Assembly (NCBI GenBank): GCA_964394335.1
Contig: CAYMVZ010000009.1
Location: forward strand, 1 to 38,750
Reading direction: 5' to 3'
Length of the DNA stretch: 38,750 bases
From: CAJXCL01 sp964394335
Lineage (GTDB): Bacteria; Nitrospinota; Nitrospinia; CAJXCL01
Made by a program: the position numbers and the translations under genes. Positions 8,163 through 15,758 of this stretch are shown in pieces. Every line of letters starts with the position of its first letter. Position 1 is the first letter of the stretch. The notes beneath the pieces are model-generated. The model searched no databases, was not told where the DNA came from, and saw nothing but the letters and a program-made list of their open reading frames with translations.

Positions 8163-9281
8163 TTGAAAGTAGCTCTTGTACATGACTGGCTTACCGGAAT
8201 AAGGGGCGGTGAGAAATGCCTTGAAGTTTTATGCGAGATATATCCTGACGCGCATCTTTATACCTTAATCTGCGACAAAAATATTCTGTCGCCTTCTTTA
8301 AAAAGAATGGATATCCGCACCTCCAATCTCCGGTTTTTCCCGTTTGTAGGTAAATATTACCGCTATTTGCTACCGATTATGCCGGCGGCTATAGAACGGT
8401 TTGAACTCAAGGGTTACGATCTGGTAATAAGCAGCAGTCATTGCGTCGCAAAAGGAATTAGAACAGAAAAAAATACTTACCACATCTGTTACTGCTTTAC
8501 ACCTATGAGATATATCTGGGATCAATCATCCCAATACTTTAACAAAACAACTGCCGGTCCGCTTACAAGATTTATTTTCAAATTGTTAAAAAAATATCTG
8601 CAAAACTGGGATAGAAAGTCGGCGGGAAAGGTGGATCATTTTGTAGCTATATCACATCACGTTTCGAACCGAATCAAAAAGTTCTATAACCGTGGATCAG
8701 TTGTGATTTATCCCCCTGTAAGCACGAATTTTTTTGAACTGTCTAACAGCGTGGATGATTATTATTTAGTGGTTTCTGCCTTTGCGCCGTACAAAAGAAT
8801 TGATCTGGCAATAAAAGCATTTAACCGATTGAGATATCCGCTTAAAATTATCGGCAGTGGACAGTGTGAAAAACAGTTGCGCGAAATTGCAGGACCTAAT
8901 ATAGAATTTCTGGGTTCTCTAAATGATGAGGAAATAAAACATTATTACTCAAAATGCAAGGCTTTTATTTTCCCGGGGGAGGAAGACTTTGGAATAACTC
9001 CGTTAGAGGCTATGGCTTCCGGCAGACCTGTAATAGCTTTTGGAAAAGGAGGAGCATTGGAAACGGTCATTCCCTTCACTAATGAAAATAACTCTCCAAC
9101 GGGACTATTTTTTAAAGAGCAGACTTCAGATTCCCTGGTTGAGGCAGTTCAACAATTTGAAAAAATTGAACATAAATTTGATAGCAAGAAAATCAGGGAA
9201 CATACTTTGAAATTCGATCGGGAAGTTTTTGAGAAAAAAATTAGGGAATTTATAGATAAGAAAATGGATTCCCGTTTGTAG
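8163..9281 (+). CDS. GT-B glycosyltransferase (family 1/4-like)
   Basis: This 372-residue GT-B fold transferase begins with a nucleotide-fold N-terminus, VALVHDWLTGIRGGEKCL. Its C-terminal donor-binding half contains VVSAFAPYKRIDLAIKAF and the E-x7-E signature GEEDFGITPLEAMASGRPV, with GGALETV after it. Such retaining enzymes add a sugar from a nucleotide donor to a polysaccharide or lipid acceptor at the inner membrane face. The start is TTG, chosen because the conserved first strand begins directly after it. No strong ribosome binding site is visible. It stands alone, with no neighbouring polysaccharide genes, so its substrate is unknown. A hairpin repeat follows the stop. Confidence 0.85.
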   Translation: MKVALVHDWLTGIRGGEKCLEVLCEIYPDAHLYTLICDKNILSPSLKRMDIRTSNLRFFPFVGKYYRYLLPIMPAAIERFELKGYDLVISSSHCVAKGIRTEKNTYHICYCFTPMRYIWDQSSQYFNKTTAGPLTRFIFKLLKKYLQNWDRKSAGKVDHFVAISHHVSNRIKKFYNRGSVVIYPPVSTNFFELSNSVDDYYLVVSAFAPYKRIDLAIKAFNRLRYPLKIIGSGQCEKQLREIAGPNIEFLGSLNDEEIKHYYSKCKAFIFPGEEDFGITPLEAMASGRPVIAFGKGGALETVIPFTNENNSPTGLFFKEQTSDSLVEAVQQFEKIEHKFDSKKIREHTLKFDREVFEKKIREFIDKKMDSRL

Positions 9282-9307
9282 TTCCTCTTTTAAGCGGGCT
9301 TTTAAAA

Positions 9308-9340
9308 CCGTCTAAAGACGGGACTGCGAACCTTTTTACC
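9308..9340. repeat. Hairpin repeat flanking the toxin-antitoxin pair, left copy
   Basis: CCGTCT-AA-AGACGG is a perfect stem followed by the tail GACTGCGAACCTTTTTACC. The same hairpin-plus-tail layout occurs on the other side of the toxin-antitoxin genes at 10121-10180. Confidence 0.6.
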
Positions 9341-9377
9341 TTACAGGGAAAAAGCTCTTGATTGCCCACAAAGCATT

Positions 9378-9398
9378 TTGTACAATAGAGTTGTACAA
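9378..9398. promoter_or_regulatory. Candidate toxin-antitoxin operator
   Basis: Two copies of the palindrome TTGTACAA (9378-9385 and 9391-9398) are separated by TAGAG. They lie 22 bp before the antitoxin ATG, where Phd/YefM antitoxins bind paired palindromes to repress their own promoter. The role is inferred from position and symmetry. Confidence 0.55.
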
Positions 9399-9419
9399 AT
9401 AAATCGGGGGGATAATAAT

Positions 9420-9650
9420 ATGGAAAAAGTAGCTGTTAGCAGGTTAAGAGAAAATTTAATGGTTTTTTTAAAGAAAGTCGAAAAGGGAGATAGTGTTACA
9501 ATTACTTCGCGAGGGCGGGAAGTGGCAAAGCTTGTTCCCCTTGAAAATAAAATGAAAGAATCAAAAAAAATTCTGCGGCAACTTGGTAAAAACGCAGTTA
9601 TAGGCGATATTATATCTCCTATAAAGGAAAAGTGGAAGGCCATTGAATGA
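9420..9650 (+). CDS. Phd/YefM-type antitoxin
   Basis: This 76-residue antitoxin starts at the ATG at 9420, which follows the purine-rich GGGGGGA ribosome binding site. A longer frame from 9378 would run through the operator and is unlikely. The sequence MEKVAVSRLRENLMVFLKKVEKGDSVTITSRGREVAKLVP is split here into AVSRLRENL (dimer/DNA-binding) and SVTITSRGREVAKLVP, both typical of the Phd/YefM fold. The C-terminal 30 residues are the charged toxin-neutralising tail. Its stop overlaps the toxin start by 4 bp (ATGA), so the two are translationally coupled. Confidence 0.85.
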   Translation: MEKVAVSRLRENLMVFLKKVEKGDSVTITSRGREVAKLVPLENKMKESKKILRQLGKNAVIGDIISPIKEKWKAIE

Positions 9651-10042
9651 TAGTGGTAGATACTCATGTAATCATTTGGGATGCTTTGAAACCCGATATG
9701 CTTTCTGAGAATGCAAAAAAAACAATAGCCCTTGCTAACAGAGAAGATGGAATAATTTTTTGTGAAATTTCTCTATGGGAAATAGCAATGCTGATTAGGA
9801 AAGGCAGAATTCGAGTTGACTCTGGATATAAAAAATTCATTACATTGCTGTTAGAATCCAACAACTACCTTTTGTATGGAATCACCCCTGAAATCGCGGA
9901 ACTTTCCTCAACATTAGGCCTGGGCGCCAACAAAGATCCTGCCGACAATATTATTGCTGCCACATCAATCATTAAAAATGCTAAATTAGTTACAGCCGAC
10001 AATGATTTAAGGCAGTCTAAAAACATTTCTACTATTTGGTAA
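9647..10042 (+). CDS. vapC: PIN-domain toxin (VapC-type ribonuclease)
   Basis: This complete 131-residue PIN protein has its acidic metal-binding residues in place: Asp5 in MIVVDTHVIIW, a Glu in EISLWEIAML, Asp in NKDPADNIIAAT and Asp in TADNDLR. VapC enzymes cut tRNA or rRNA when released from their antitoxin. Four-base overlap with the upstream Phd-type antitoxin gives coupled translation. Unlike the pair at 8-560, this one looks intact. The module is bracketed by related hairpin repeats on both sides, which may mark how it was acquired or moved. Its RNA target cannot be read from sequence. Confidence 0.88.
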   Translation: MIVVDTHVIIWDALKPDMLSENAKKTIALANREDGIIFCEISLWEIAMLIRKGRIRVDSGYKKFITLLLESNNYLLYGITPEIAELSSTLGLGANKDPADNIIAATSIIKNAKLVTADNDLRQSKNISTIW

Positions 10043-10080
10043 TCTATATTCGAGGAAGTTTAGTGGTTTTGCTTTGCATA

Positions 10081-10180
10081 AGGCGCAGTAAAAGGAAAAA
10101 CCAAACTGCGCCTAAAAAGCCCGCCTGAAGATGGTAGTGCGAACTTTTTTAGCCGCTTAAAAGAAGAGCTGCGAGCTTTT
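10081..10180. repeat. Hairpin repeats flanking the toxin-antitoxin pair, right copies
   Basis: AGGCGCAGT (10081-10089) pairs with ACTGCGCCT (10105-10113). It is followed by two degenerate copies of the left-flank repeat: CGCCTGAAGATGG with tail TAGTGCGAACTTTTTT (10121-10152), then CGCTTAAAAGAAG with tail AGCTGCGAGCTTTTCC (10153-10180). Confidence 0.55.
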
Positions 10181-10200
10181 CCAACTTGTGAGCTAAAAAA

Positions 10201-11037
10201 TCACAAAGTCAGCAAATAACTCACCCTGATATCAGTGCTGTAAATATCGGTCCAGTGGGAGTCGATTTTACCTTGTGATGAGATCAGATCCTGCCAGTTT
10301 TTTTGTGGGTTTTTCAGGTGCTGAGACCAATCCAACTTCCTAAACTTAAAGCCAAGGGATTTAAAATATAGTTCCAGCAACGGAATCGTCGGGCATGTTA
10401 AAAAACTGAGCTTTTTGTTTTGGCCTTTAAAACTCTCAGGGAGGCTGTAATATTTTTTATCGGCCTGAGTTAATGAATGCATCATAACAGGCAGCTTAAA
10501 TATATCTTCTTCAATGATTGAATTGGCTTCAACAGCGTCTTTTCCCTGTATAAGCGAATAAAATGCCGTAAAGGTGTCTATGATGATCGCCTCTACGGCA
10601 ACTTTTTTAAGCAATTTTAGAAAATGGTAATTATCCGGAATGTAGTATAAAAGCCCGAAACAAAGTATGCTATCAAAGGACTTTTTTGATAGATTTTCAA
10701 GATATTTAATAACATCTTGACTAATAAAATCATATTTATCTTCGGGGACTGACGATTCTGTATACATTTCTTTAGCCTGCTTTATCAAATCTACTGAACT
10801 GTCCACACCCAGCACAGACTCAGCCCCTAATTGCAGTGCAATGTATGAAAAAGTTCCAAAATGACAACCTAAGTCTAGTATTTGTTTTCCTTTTATATGC
10901 TTTATATTTTCATCAAGCAGGGTTTGTGCTCTAACATTTACAGCCTCATGATGAAACGGAATTGCCCAGCGATTTTTACGCGGATCATTTGTTACGAATA
11001 TTGAGTTCTCAGGGATATAGCTGTTTTTTAATTTCAT
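10201..11037 (-). CDS. SAM-dependent methyltransferase partnered with CmoA
   Basis: The 278-residue class I methyltransferase has the SAM-binding motif I ILDLGCHFGTFSYIAL near residue 53, followed by the acidic loop VLGVDSS and SFDSILCFGLLYYIP at motif IV. Its start overlaps the cmoA stop by 4 bp on the same strand, so the two are coupled. In the known pathway CmoA makes carboxy-S-adenosylmethionine and CmoB uses it to carboxymethylate tRNA uridine 34. This protein occupies the CmoB place but is shorter (CmoB is about 320 residues). It also lacks the CmoB-like stretch around motif I that I would expect (VLDVGCGSGYHMWRM). It could be a divergent CmoB, a different carboxymethyltransferase, or an unrelated methyltransferase. 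Fold confidence is high, role low. Confidence 0.8.
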   Translation of the reverse strand: MKLKNSYIPENSIFVTNDPRKNRWAIPFHHEAVNVRAQTLLDENIKHIKGKQILDLGCHFGTFSYIALQLGAESVLGVDSSVDLIKQAKEMYTESSVPEDKYDFISQDVIKYLENLSKKSFDSILCFGLLYYIPDNYHFLKLLKKVAVEAIIIDTFTAFYSLIQGKDAVEANSIIEEDIFKLPVMMHSLTQADKKYYSLPESFKGQNKKLSFLTCPTIPLLELYFKSLGFKFRKLDWSQHLKNPQKNWQDLISSQGKIDSHWTDIYSTDIRVSYLLTL

Positions 11038-11747
11038 TTAATCGCAATAAACCCGCAAAAATTCAAACACTGAAAGAAAGTTTCAACAGTCCGGAAACCG
11101 CAATCATGAAGCATTTTTTTATTTTCTTCATAAGATAAAGGGGTTAATGATTTTTCAAGGGCCTTTTTCTTTTGTTTAATTTCCAACTTGGAATATTTAT
11201 GTTCAATTTTAAAAAGGTCATGAAGCTCCATAAAATCTTTTTCGAGTTCGTTACAATGGATTTTTTCACTTATTAAAGCAACACCGCCGGTTTCAAGACT
11301 ATTAAAAATTTTAAATAGAAGTGCCTTTCGTTTTTTTATTTCAAAGAAATGTAAAACATATGTCAAAATTACAACTCCCGGATTGACGATATCTGCCTTG
11401 AGAGTATCCTTTTCCATAAAATTAATTTCTGGAAAATTAGCGCATTTATCTTGCGCTATTTTTATCATATGAGGTGATAAATCCATGCCAATCATTTTGA
11501 TTTCTACTTTCTTGGGTTTATTTTTAGCGATTTTATATAATGTTTCTCCTGTAGCACAGCCTAAATCGTAAATGATTTTATCCGGTTTATGGAAGTGAAC
11601 CGCTAATTTTGCTAACAGATTTTGCAGCCCTTTATAAAGGGGAACTGACCGGTTAACCATATCATCAAATGCACAGGCTACTTCCTTATTGAATCTAAAA
11701 GTAGAGATTTTTTTTAAATTTCTTTTGTATATTTCGTCTTTTTGCAT
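11034..11747 (-). CDS. cmoA: Carboxy-S-adenosylmethionine synthase (CmoA-like)
   Basis: This 237-residue protein closely follows the CmoA pattern: FDDMVNRSVPLYKGLQ in the N-terminal cap, motif I YDLGCATGETLYKIA, VILTYVLHFFEIKKRKALL, then LISEKI, HDLFKIEHKYSKLEIKQKK and the C-terminal FQCLNFCGFIAIK. CmoA converts SAM plus prephenate into carboxy-SAM, the donor for forming 5-oxyacetyluridine at tRNA position 34. It sits directly upstream of a second methyltransferase with a 4-bp overlap. The operon faces away from the PTPS gene, so the two units may share a 67-bp divergent promoter region. Confidence in the family is high. Whether every carboxy-SAM-specific residue is kept needs an alignment. 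Confidence 0.85.
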   Translation of the reverse strand: MQKDEIYKRNLKKISTFRFNKEVACAFDDMVNRSVPLYKGLQNLLAKLAVHFHKPDKIIYDLGCATGETLYKIAKNKPKKVEIKMIGMDLSPHMIKIAQDKCANFPEINFMEKDTLKADIVNPGVVILTYVLHFFEIKKRKALLFKIFNSLETGGVALISEKIHCNELEKDFMELHDLFKIEHKYSKLEIKQKKKALEKSLTPLSYEENKKMLHDCGFRTVETFFQCLNFCGFIAIK

Positions 11748-11814
11748 AGTTTTTTATATCATGATATAAATATTTTTAGCAATCAGGTCTTTTTTTTCGT
11801 AATATAGATTTAAC

Positions 11815-12228
11815 ATGCTATATATAACCCGAAAAGCTACTTTTAGTGCCGCTCACCGTTTGCATAATCTAAAACTTAGCGATAAGGAAAATAAAAAAAT
11901 TTATGGGGAATGTAATAATCCAAACGGTCATGGTCATAACTACGTGCTGGAAGTCACTGTCAGAGGTAATGTGCCTGAGAAAACTGGGATGGTTATTGAC
12001 CTAAAAGATTTAAAAAAAATTATTACCGAAAACGTCATAGAAAAAGTTGATCATAAATACCTTAACAAAGACGTGGATTTTATGAGTGAGATTATTCCAA
12101 CTGCGGAAAATTTAGTCATACAATTCTGGAAAATTCTAAAGGAAGCCCTCTTGGAAAACAATACTGAATTATATGAATTAAAGCTTTACGAAACAGAAAA
12201 CAATATTGTCGTCTATAGAGGAGAATAA
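11815..12228 (+). CDS. 6-pyruvoyl-tetrahydropterin synthase (PTPS-type)
   Basis: This 137-residue member of the PTPS/QueD family has zinc ligands His14, His39 and His41. The catalytic Cys33 lies in CNNPNGHGHNY, with Asp79-His80 and Glu126 completing the active site. The C-x5-HGH spacing and the C-terminal YETENNIVVYRGE match animal tetrahydrobiopterin-pathway PTPS. Queuosine enzyme QueD usually has C-x3-HGH. I therefore favour conversion of dihydroneopterin triphosphate to 6-pyruvoyl-tetrahydropterin. An SDR gene follows after 9 bp, and folE, which makes the substrate, is 2.9 kb downstream on the same strand. The alternative is a preQ0/queuosine role, but no queC, queE or queF is in the window. 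Confidence 0.85.
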   Translation: MLYITRKATFSAAHRLHNLKLSDKENKKIYGECNNPNGHGHNYVLEVTVRGNVPEKTGMVIDLKDLKKIITENVIEKVDHKYLNKDVDFMSEIIPTAENLVIQFWKILKEALLENNTELYELKLYETENNIVVYRGE

Positions 12229-12237
12229 TATTTAATC

Positions 12238-12957
12238 ATGGTTTCTCTGGAAAATAAAGTTGTTTGGGTAACAGGCGCGGGACGTGGCATCGGGAAAGCC
12301 ATTGCAGAAGCCTTTGGAAAAGAAAAAACCATGCTTGCCTTATCTTCTCGAACTGCGGATGAGATTAAATCCGTTTCGGAATCTATTAATAAAAACGGGG
12401 GCAAGGCATGTCCGTTTCCGTGTGACGTCTCTTCTGAAGCTGATATGAATAGTACTGTAAATAAAATAGAAAAGACATTAGGTGATATTAATATTCTGGT
12501 AAACAATGCCGGTGTGGCCAGGTTTATGCCCCTTGTGGAAACTTCCATGGAAGATTGGGATCGAATGATAAATATAAATCTAAAAGGCGCGTTTTTATGT
12601 ACTAAAGCTGTGTTGTCTTCCATGATAGAAAAAAAAGATGGACATATAGTAAATATTGTTTCTGTAGCAGGCATCCAGCCGTTTCCCAATGCCTCGGGTT
12701 ATTGCGCTTCTAAATATGGCATGATGGGTCTTACCGCTGTTACGAGAGAAGAAGCAAGGGAACATAACATAAGAGTAACTGCCATACTCCCCGGGGCGGT
12801 TGATACGCCTATTTGGAATAATATAGAAGGAGATTTTGATCATTCTAAGATGATGTCACCTGAAGATATTGCTCAGACAGTGATCTTAGCTTGTAAACAG
12901 CCGAAAAAAACATTGATTGAGGATGTTATTGTTCGTCCTATCACAGGGGATTTATAG
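12238..12957 (+). CDS. Short-chain dehydrogenase/reductase, possible sepiapterin reductase-type role
   Basis: The 239-residue SDR has the NADPH-binding motif TGAGRGIG (12-19), NNAG (89-92) and a complete Ser142-Tyr155-Lys159 catalytic set in VSVAG and YCASK. General SDR annotation would be 3-oxoacyl-ACP reductase-like. It begins 9 bp after the PTPS gene, so the two are almost certainly co-transcribed. In tetrahydrobiopterin synthesis the PTPS product is reduced by sepiapterin reductase, which is itself an SDR, so a pterin reductase role is a reasonable inference. Nothing in the sequence alone fixes the substrate. A GCTGAGCCCTTCGA-type dispersed repeat follows in the next 230 bp. Confidence 0.8.
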   Translation: MVSLENKVVWVTGAGRGIGKAIAEAFGKEKTMLALSSRTADEIKSVSESINKNGGKACPFPCDVSSEADMNSTVNKIEKTLGDINILVNNAGVARFMPLVETSMEDWDRMININLKGAFLCTKAVLSSMIEKKDGHIVNIVSVAGIQPFPNASGYCASKYGMMGLTAVTREEAREHNIRVTAILPGAVDTPIWNNIEGDFDHSKMMSPEDIAQTVILACKQPKKTLIEDVIVRPITGDL

Positions 12958-13040
12958 TATTATTGCAACCAAAAATCTACCCTTCAGCAGGTTCGGGATG
13001 ACATCTTGGGTGAATTCAGAGTGTTATGAATGAATGAGTG

Positions 13041-13130
13041 CCAATGAAACGAAAAACTGTTATGCTGAGCCCTTCGATAAACTTGTGCAGAGCTTGTCGC
13101 AGCACTCAGGACAGGCTCTGTCGAAGCATG
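13041..13130. repeat. Dispersed GCTGAGCCCTTCGATAAAC-type repeat
   Basis: The segment carries facing CTTCGATAAACTTG and CTGTCGAAGCATG arms around CTTGTCGCAGCACTCAGG. It resembles the very common TTCGACAAGCTCAGC intergenic repeat. It has no coding content, and a distant partial relative is near 24470-24515. Confidence 0.45.
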
Positions 13131-13192
13131 CAACTATTTCTTACGCGACTAATTAGAATCAATTTCTAACATATTCTGAGTGCCGTCTAAAT

Positions 13193-13714
13193 ATGCCTCC
13201 AAAAGTCATTATTGATGGTTATAATCTGCTACATGTTTCCCCTGAATTGAGCGTTCGGCGTGAAGAACTGTTGGAAAACGCGAGAAACAGACTTATAGAA
13301 AAGCTCAGTCGTTATAAAAGGCAAAAGAACGTATTTGTTGCCATTGTTTTTGACGGTTGGAAAGGAGGCATGCCATCTCAAAGTCAGGAAATATTAAAAG
13401 GAATCAAAATTATTTATTCAAAGCTTGGAGAAAAAGCGGATGAAGTTATTAAACGTATAATTGCAAATTCTTCAGAAGAGGTCGTTGTGGTTTCGTCAGA
13501 TAGAGAAATCAGGGATTTTGCTGAAAAACACAACACGGTTTCCGTCTCTTCATCAGAATTTGAGAAAAAAATTGAAGAGGCTTTATTTTATCAAATGAAA
13601 GGTTATGACGAGGAGGATTACGAGGAGAGAGAAATTTCTACTAAAAAACGAGGGAACCCGAAAAAGCTTTCCAAAGCAGAAAGAAAAAAAAGAGCAAAAA
13701 CAAAAAAATTATAA
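13193..13714 (+). CDS. NYN-domain nuclease, YacP/Rae1-like
   Basis: This 173-residue protein begins VIIDGYNLLH, the signature of the NYN (PIN-like) fold. It continues with a conserved FDGWKGG turn, EKADEVIKRII and VVVSSDREIRDFA, which carry further acidic residues. In Bacillus the homologue Rae1/YacP is a ribosome-associated endoribonuclease. The last 35 residues form a lysine/arginine-rich tail that would suit RNA or ribosome binding. It lies 235 bp after the SDR gene, separated by a dispersed repeat, so it is probably its own transcription unit. The ATG at 13193 directly precedes the conserved first strand. Function in this organism is inferred from the family. Confidence 0.8.
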   Translation: MPPKVIIDGYNLLHVSPELSVRREELLENARNRLIEKLSRYKRQKNVFVAIVFDGWKGGMPSQSQEILKGIKIIYSKLGEKADEVIKRIIANSSEEVVVVSSDREIRDFAEKHNTVSVSSSEFEKKIEEALFYQMKGYDEEDYEEREISTKKRGNPKKLSKAERKKRAKTKKL

Positions 13715-13831
13715 GAATCCTTTTTAACTATTAATTGTCTAAGAAAGTAATATAAAATTACTGTTAATTTTTTTATAGATAAAATTATAAATTTTGTTTT
13801 TATTTATTAACGTTTATTGGAGGGATTCTGT

Positions 13832-14182
13832 ATGGCAATTCAAAACGCGAATATTAATGAAAAAAAAGCTGTAACAAATGATGCGGTAAACAAGGTTAAT
13901 CTTAATAAAACAGACAGCCTTACCCTTGATGTTTATTATTTCAAAGGAGGTCAATCACTGGGATATCATCGTCATCCAACCGGGGATCAGATTTTCACAG
14001 TAATTGCCGGTTGCGGTACCTTTAAGCTTGATGACGGTGGTGAAGAAATGCTTGAGGTAAAAGCCGGTTCTACATTTTTAGCCCCTGCCAATGCATGGCA
14101 CGACCTGGTAGATAACGGAGAAGGCGGACTTATAGCGCAGCAGGTAACCAGGCAACCGGCAGGCATGGAAAAACGGTCATAG
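13832..14182 (+). CDS. Small single-domain cupin protein
   Basis: The protein is 116 residues from the ATG at 13832, which is preceded by a strong GGAGGG ribosome binding site. An upstream in-frame start at 13817 would bury that site and is rejected. The cupin core is visible: GGQSLGYHRHPTGDQIFTVI (motif 1 with metal-ligand histidines and a Gln in place of the usual Glu region) and FLAPANAWHDLVDNG (motif 2 with His). It probably binds a metal and a small ligand. No specific substrate can be assigned. An AT-rich leader with several possible -10 boxes precedes it and a clear terminator follows, so it is likely monocistronic. Confidence 0.8.
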   Translation: MAIQNANINEKKAVTNDAVNKVNLNKTDSLTLDVYYFKGGQSLGYHRHPTGDQIFTVIAGCGTFKLDDGGEEMLEVKAGSTFLAPANAWHDLVDNGEGGLIAQQVTRQPAGMEKRS

Positions 14183-14210
14183 AAGTTTTTTCCTCTTTTA
14201 GTTTTTTTTC

Positions 14211-14249
14211 GGTGCGGCGGTTGTTTTAAACCGCGGCACCAATTTTTTT
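14211..14249 (+). terminator. Rho-independent terminator after the cupin gene
   Basis: GGTGCGGCGGTT and AACCGCGGCACC form a 12-bp stem with one mismatch and a short loop. It is followed by AATTTTTTT. It lies 28 bp after the cupin stop and ends just before the TTG start of the next gene. Confidence 0.8.
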
Positions 14250-14258
14250 GAACGTAGA

Positions 14259-15134
14259 TTGAAAAAAGATAAATTTTCCATTGAGCAGGCTGCTGAAAAA
14301 TTCAACCCAACCAAAGATTTCTTTGATGTCAGTGCCATTTGGGGGAAAAGGCCGGCTCTAAAAATTGTCAGATGGATATATAACACTCCTATCACACCTC
14401 CCCAGGTTTCGATTGTTGCGCTTGTTTTTGGCATTGCCGCGGCATTCCTGCTTGCGCGCCAAGAATATTTATATTTGTGCGCTGGCGCCATATTAATTCA
14501 AATTAAAAATATTTTCGATACGGTTGATGGCCATTTGGCAAGGGCGAGAAATACCCCATCACGGATTGGAAGATTCCTGGATTCCATTATTGATTTTACT
14601 ACGAACCTTGCGTTCTTCATTGCCATTGGTTTTCATTTGGAAAGCCAATATTCCCCGGCGGGAATTTGGGTTCTTTCCTTTGCTGCTTTTTTAAGCTCGC
14701 AATTACAGTGTTCCTATTATGTTTTTTATACTGTGAGTTACGCACATAATGTAAATAGACAGACTGCAAGTAGAGTGGATGAAACTATACAGGAAGAAGA
14801 CAATGTTCTGTATAGTGATCCTTATAAGCAGAAATTTCTAATGATTCTACAAAAACTTTTTCTTCTGTTTTTTGGCTGGCAGGACCGAATCATGATGAAA
14901 ATAGACAGATGGAGCCTCAAATATTTTGATAATTCTCCTTCAAACTGGTATCTTAACAAAAAAATGTTAACGATGACTAGCTGGCTGGGCTTGGGGATGC
15001 AATTATTTTTTATCTCTTTGTCATCTCTCTTAAATCAATTGTATTTTTATCTATGGTTTGTTATTGTTGCGGGAAACCTTTACTGGGTTTTTTTAATTTA
15101 TTATCGAATGAAAGGTAAAACATGGAAGATTTAA
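14259..15134 (+). CDS. CDP-alcohol phosphatidyltransferase family protein
   Basis: This 291-residue integral membrane enzyme contains the exact family signature D-G-x2-A-R-x8-G-x3-D-x3-D, from Asp90 to Asp112. Hydrophobic helices lie at about 48-66, 72-84, 113-128, 132-150 and near the C-terminus (about 240-285). Such enzymes transfer a phospho-alcohol from a CDP-alcohol (CDP-diacylglycerol or similar) to an acceptor such as glycerol phosphate or inositol phosphate. The start is TTG, with no strong Shine-Dalgarno visible. It overlaps folE by 13 bp, implying coupled translation with the GTP cyclohydrolase. The acceptor cannot be read from sequence. pgpA at 27437 acts in phosphatidylglycerol synthesis but is far away. 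Confidence 0.85.
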   Translation: MKKDKFSIEQAAEKFNPTKDFFDVSAIWGKRPALKIVRWIYNTPITPPQVSIVALVFGIAAAFLLARQEYLYLCAGAILIQIKNIFDTVDGHLARARNTPSRIGRFLDSIIDFTTNLAFFIAIGFHLESQYSPAGIWVLSFAAFLSSQLQCSYYVFYTVSYAHNVNRQTASRVDETIQEEDNVLYSDPYKQKFLMILQKLFLLFFGWQDRIMMKIDRWSLKYFDNSPSNWYLNKKMLTMTSWLGLGMQLFFISLSSLLNQLYFYLWFVIVAGNLYWVFLIYYRMKGKTWKI

Positions 15135-15679
15135 TCAGGAAAATGCTTGTACGCATGGGTGAAGATCCTGATAGAGAGGGACTTCAAAAAACACCAATTC
15201 GAGCCTCTAAGTCTTTGAAATTCTTAACCAATGGATACAAGCAGAATATTGATAAAATTCTGAATGGCGCGTTATATGACGTGGAATATGATGAAATGGT
15301 ATTGGTAAAGAATATTGATGTATATTCTCTTTGTGAACATCATCTTCTTCCTTTTTACGGAAAATGCCATGTTGGTTATATTCCAAATAAGAAAATAGTT
15401 GGACTTAGTAAAATTCCGCGTATAGTAGATGTTCTCGCCAGGAGGCTTCAGGTACAGGAACGTCTTACACAACAAATCGCGAAAACTCTTGATGGAGCCT
15501 TAAAACCTCAGGGAATCGGAGTGGTTCTTGAGGCAAAACATTTATGCATGATGATGCGTGGAATCGAAGAACAAAATACCATCGTTGTCACCAGTTCAAT
15601 GCTGGGTGTTTTCCTGAAAGACCAACGCACCAGGATGGAATTCATGAATTTAATACAAAATGGCAAAGCGAATAATTGA
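15122..15679 (+). CDS. folE: GTP cyclohydrolase I
   Basis: The 185-residue enzyme converts GTP to 7,8-dihydroneopterin triphosphate, the entry point to folate and biopterin. The zinc site is complete: Cys71, His74 (in SLCEHHLLP) and Cys142 (in KHLCMMMRG), with catalytic His73. GYIPNKKIVGLSKIPRIVD and QERLTQQIA are standard for the family. It overlaps the phosphatidyltransferase gene by 13 bp. Because a PTPS and an SDR lie 2.9 kb upstream on the same strand, its product may feed tetrahydropterin synthesis in addition to folate. No downstream folate gene is adjacent. Confidence 0.93.
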   Translation: MEDLIRKMLVRMGEDPDREGLQKTPIRASKSLKFLTNGYKQNIDKILNGALYDVEYDEMVLVKNIDVYSLCEHHLLPFYGKCHVGYIPNKKIVGLSKIPRIVDVLARRLQVQERLTQQIAKTLDGALKPQGIGVVLEAKHLCMMMRGIEEQNTIVVTSSMLGVFLKDQRTRMEFMNLIQNGKANN

Positions 15680-15758
15680 TAATCTTTTCCATTATCAAAA
15701 AAAGCTTTTTGTACTGCCACCTTTTTTGTTTTTTTTCAGTTATTGCTCCCCTGAAAAG

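Noticed and set aside
11815..12228. Queuosine enzyme QueD as the first choice
   Set aside because: The C-x5-HGH spacing and the C-terminal motif favour PTPS. QueD activity is kept only as an alternative.
15680..15715. Hairpin TTGATAAT...ATTATCAA after folE as a terminator
   Set aside because: The plus-strand stem is followed by A residues rather than T, so it is not a normal terminator in the folE direction.
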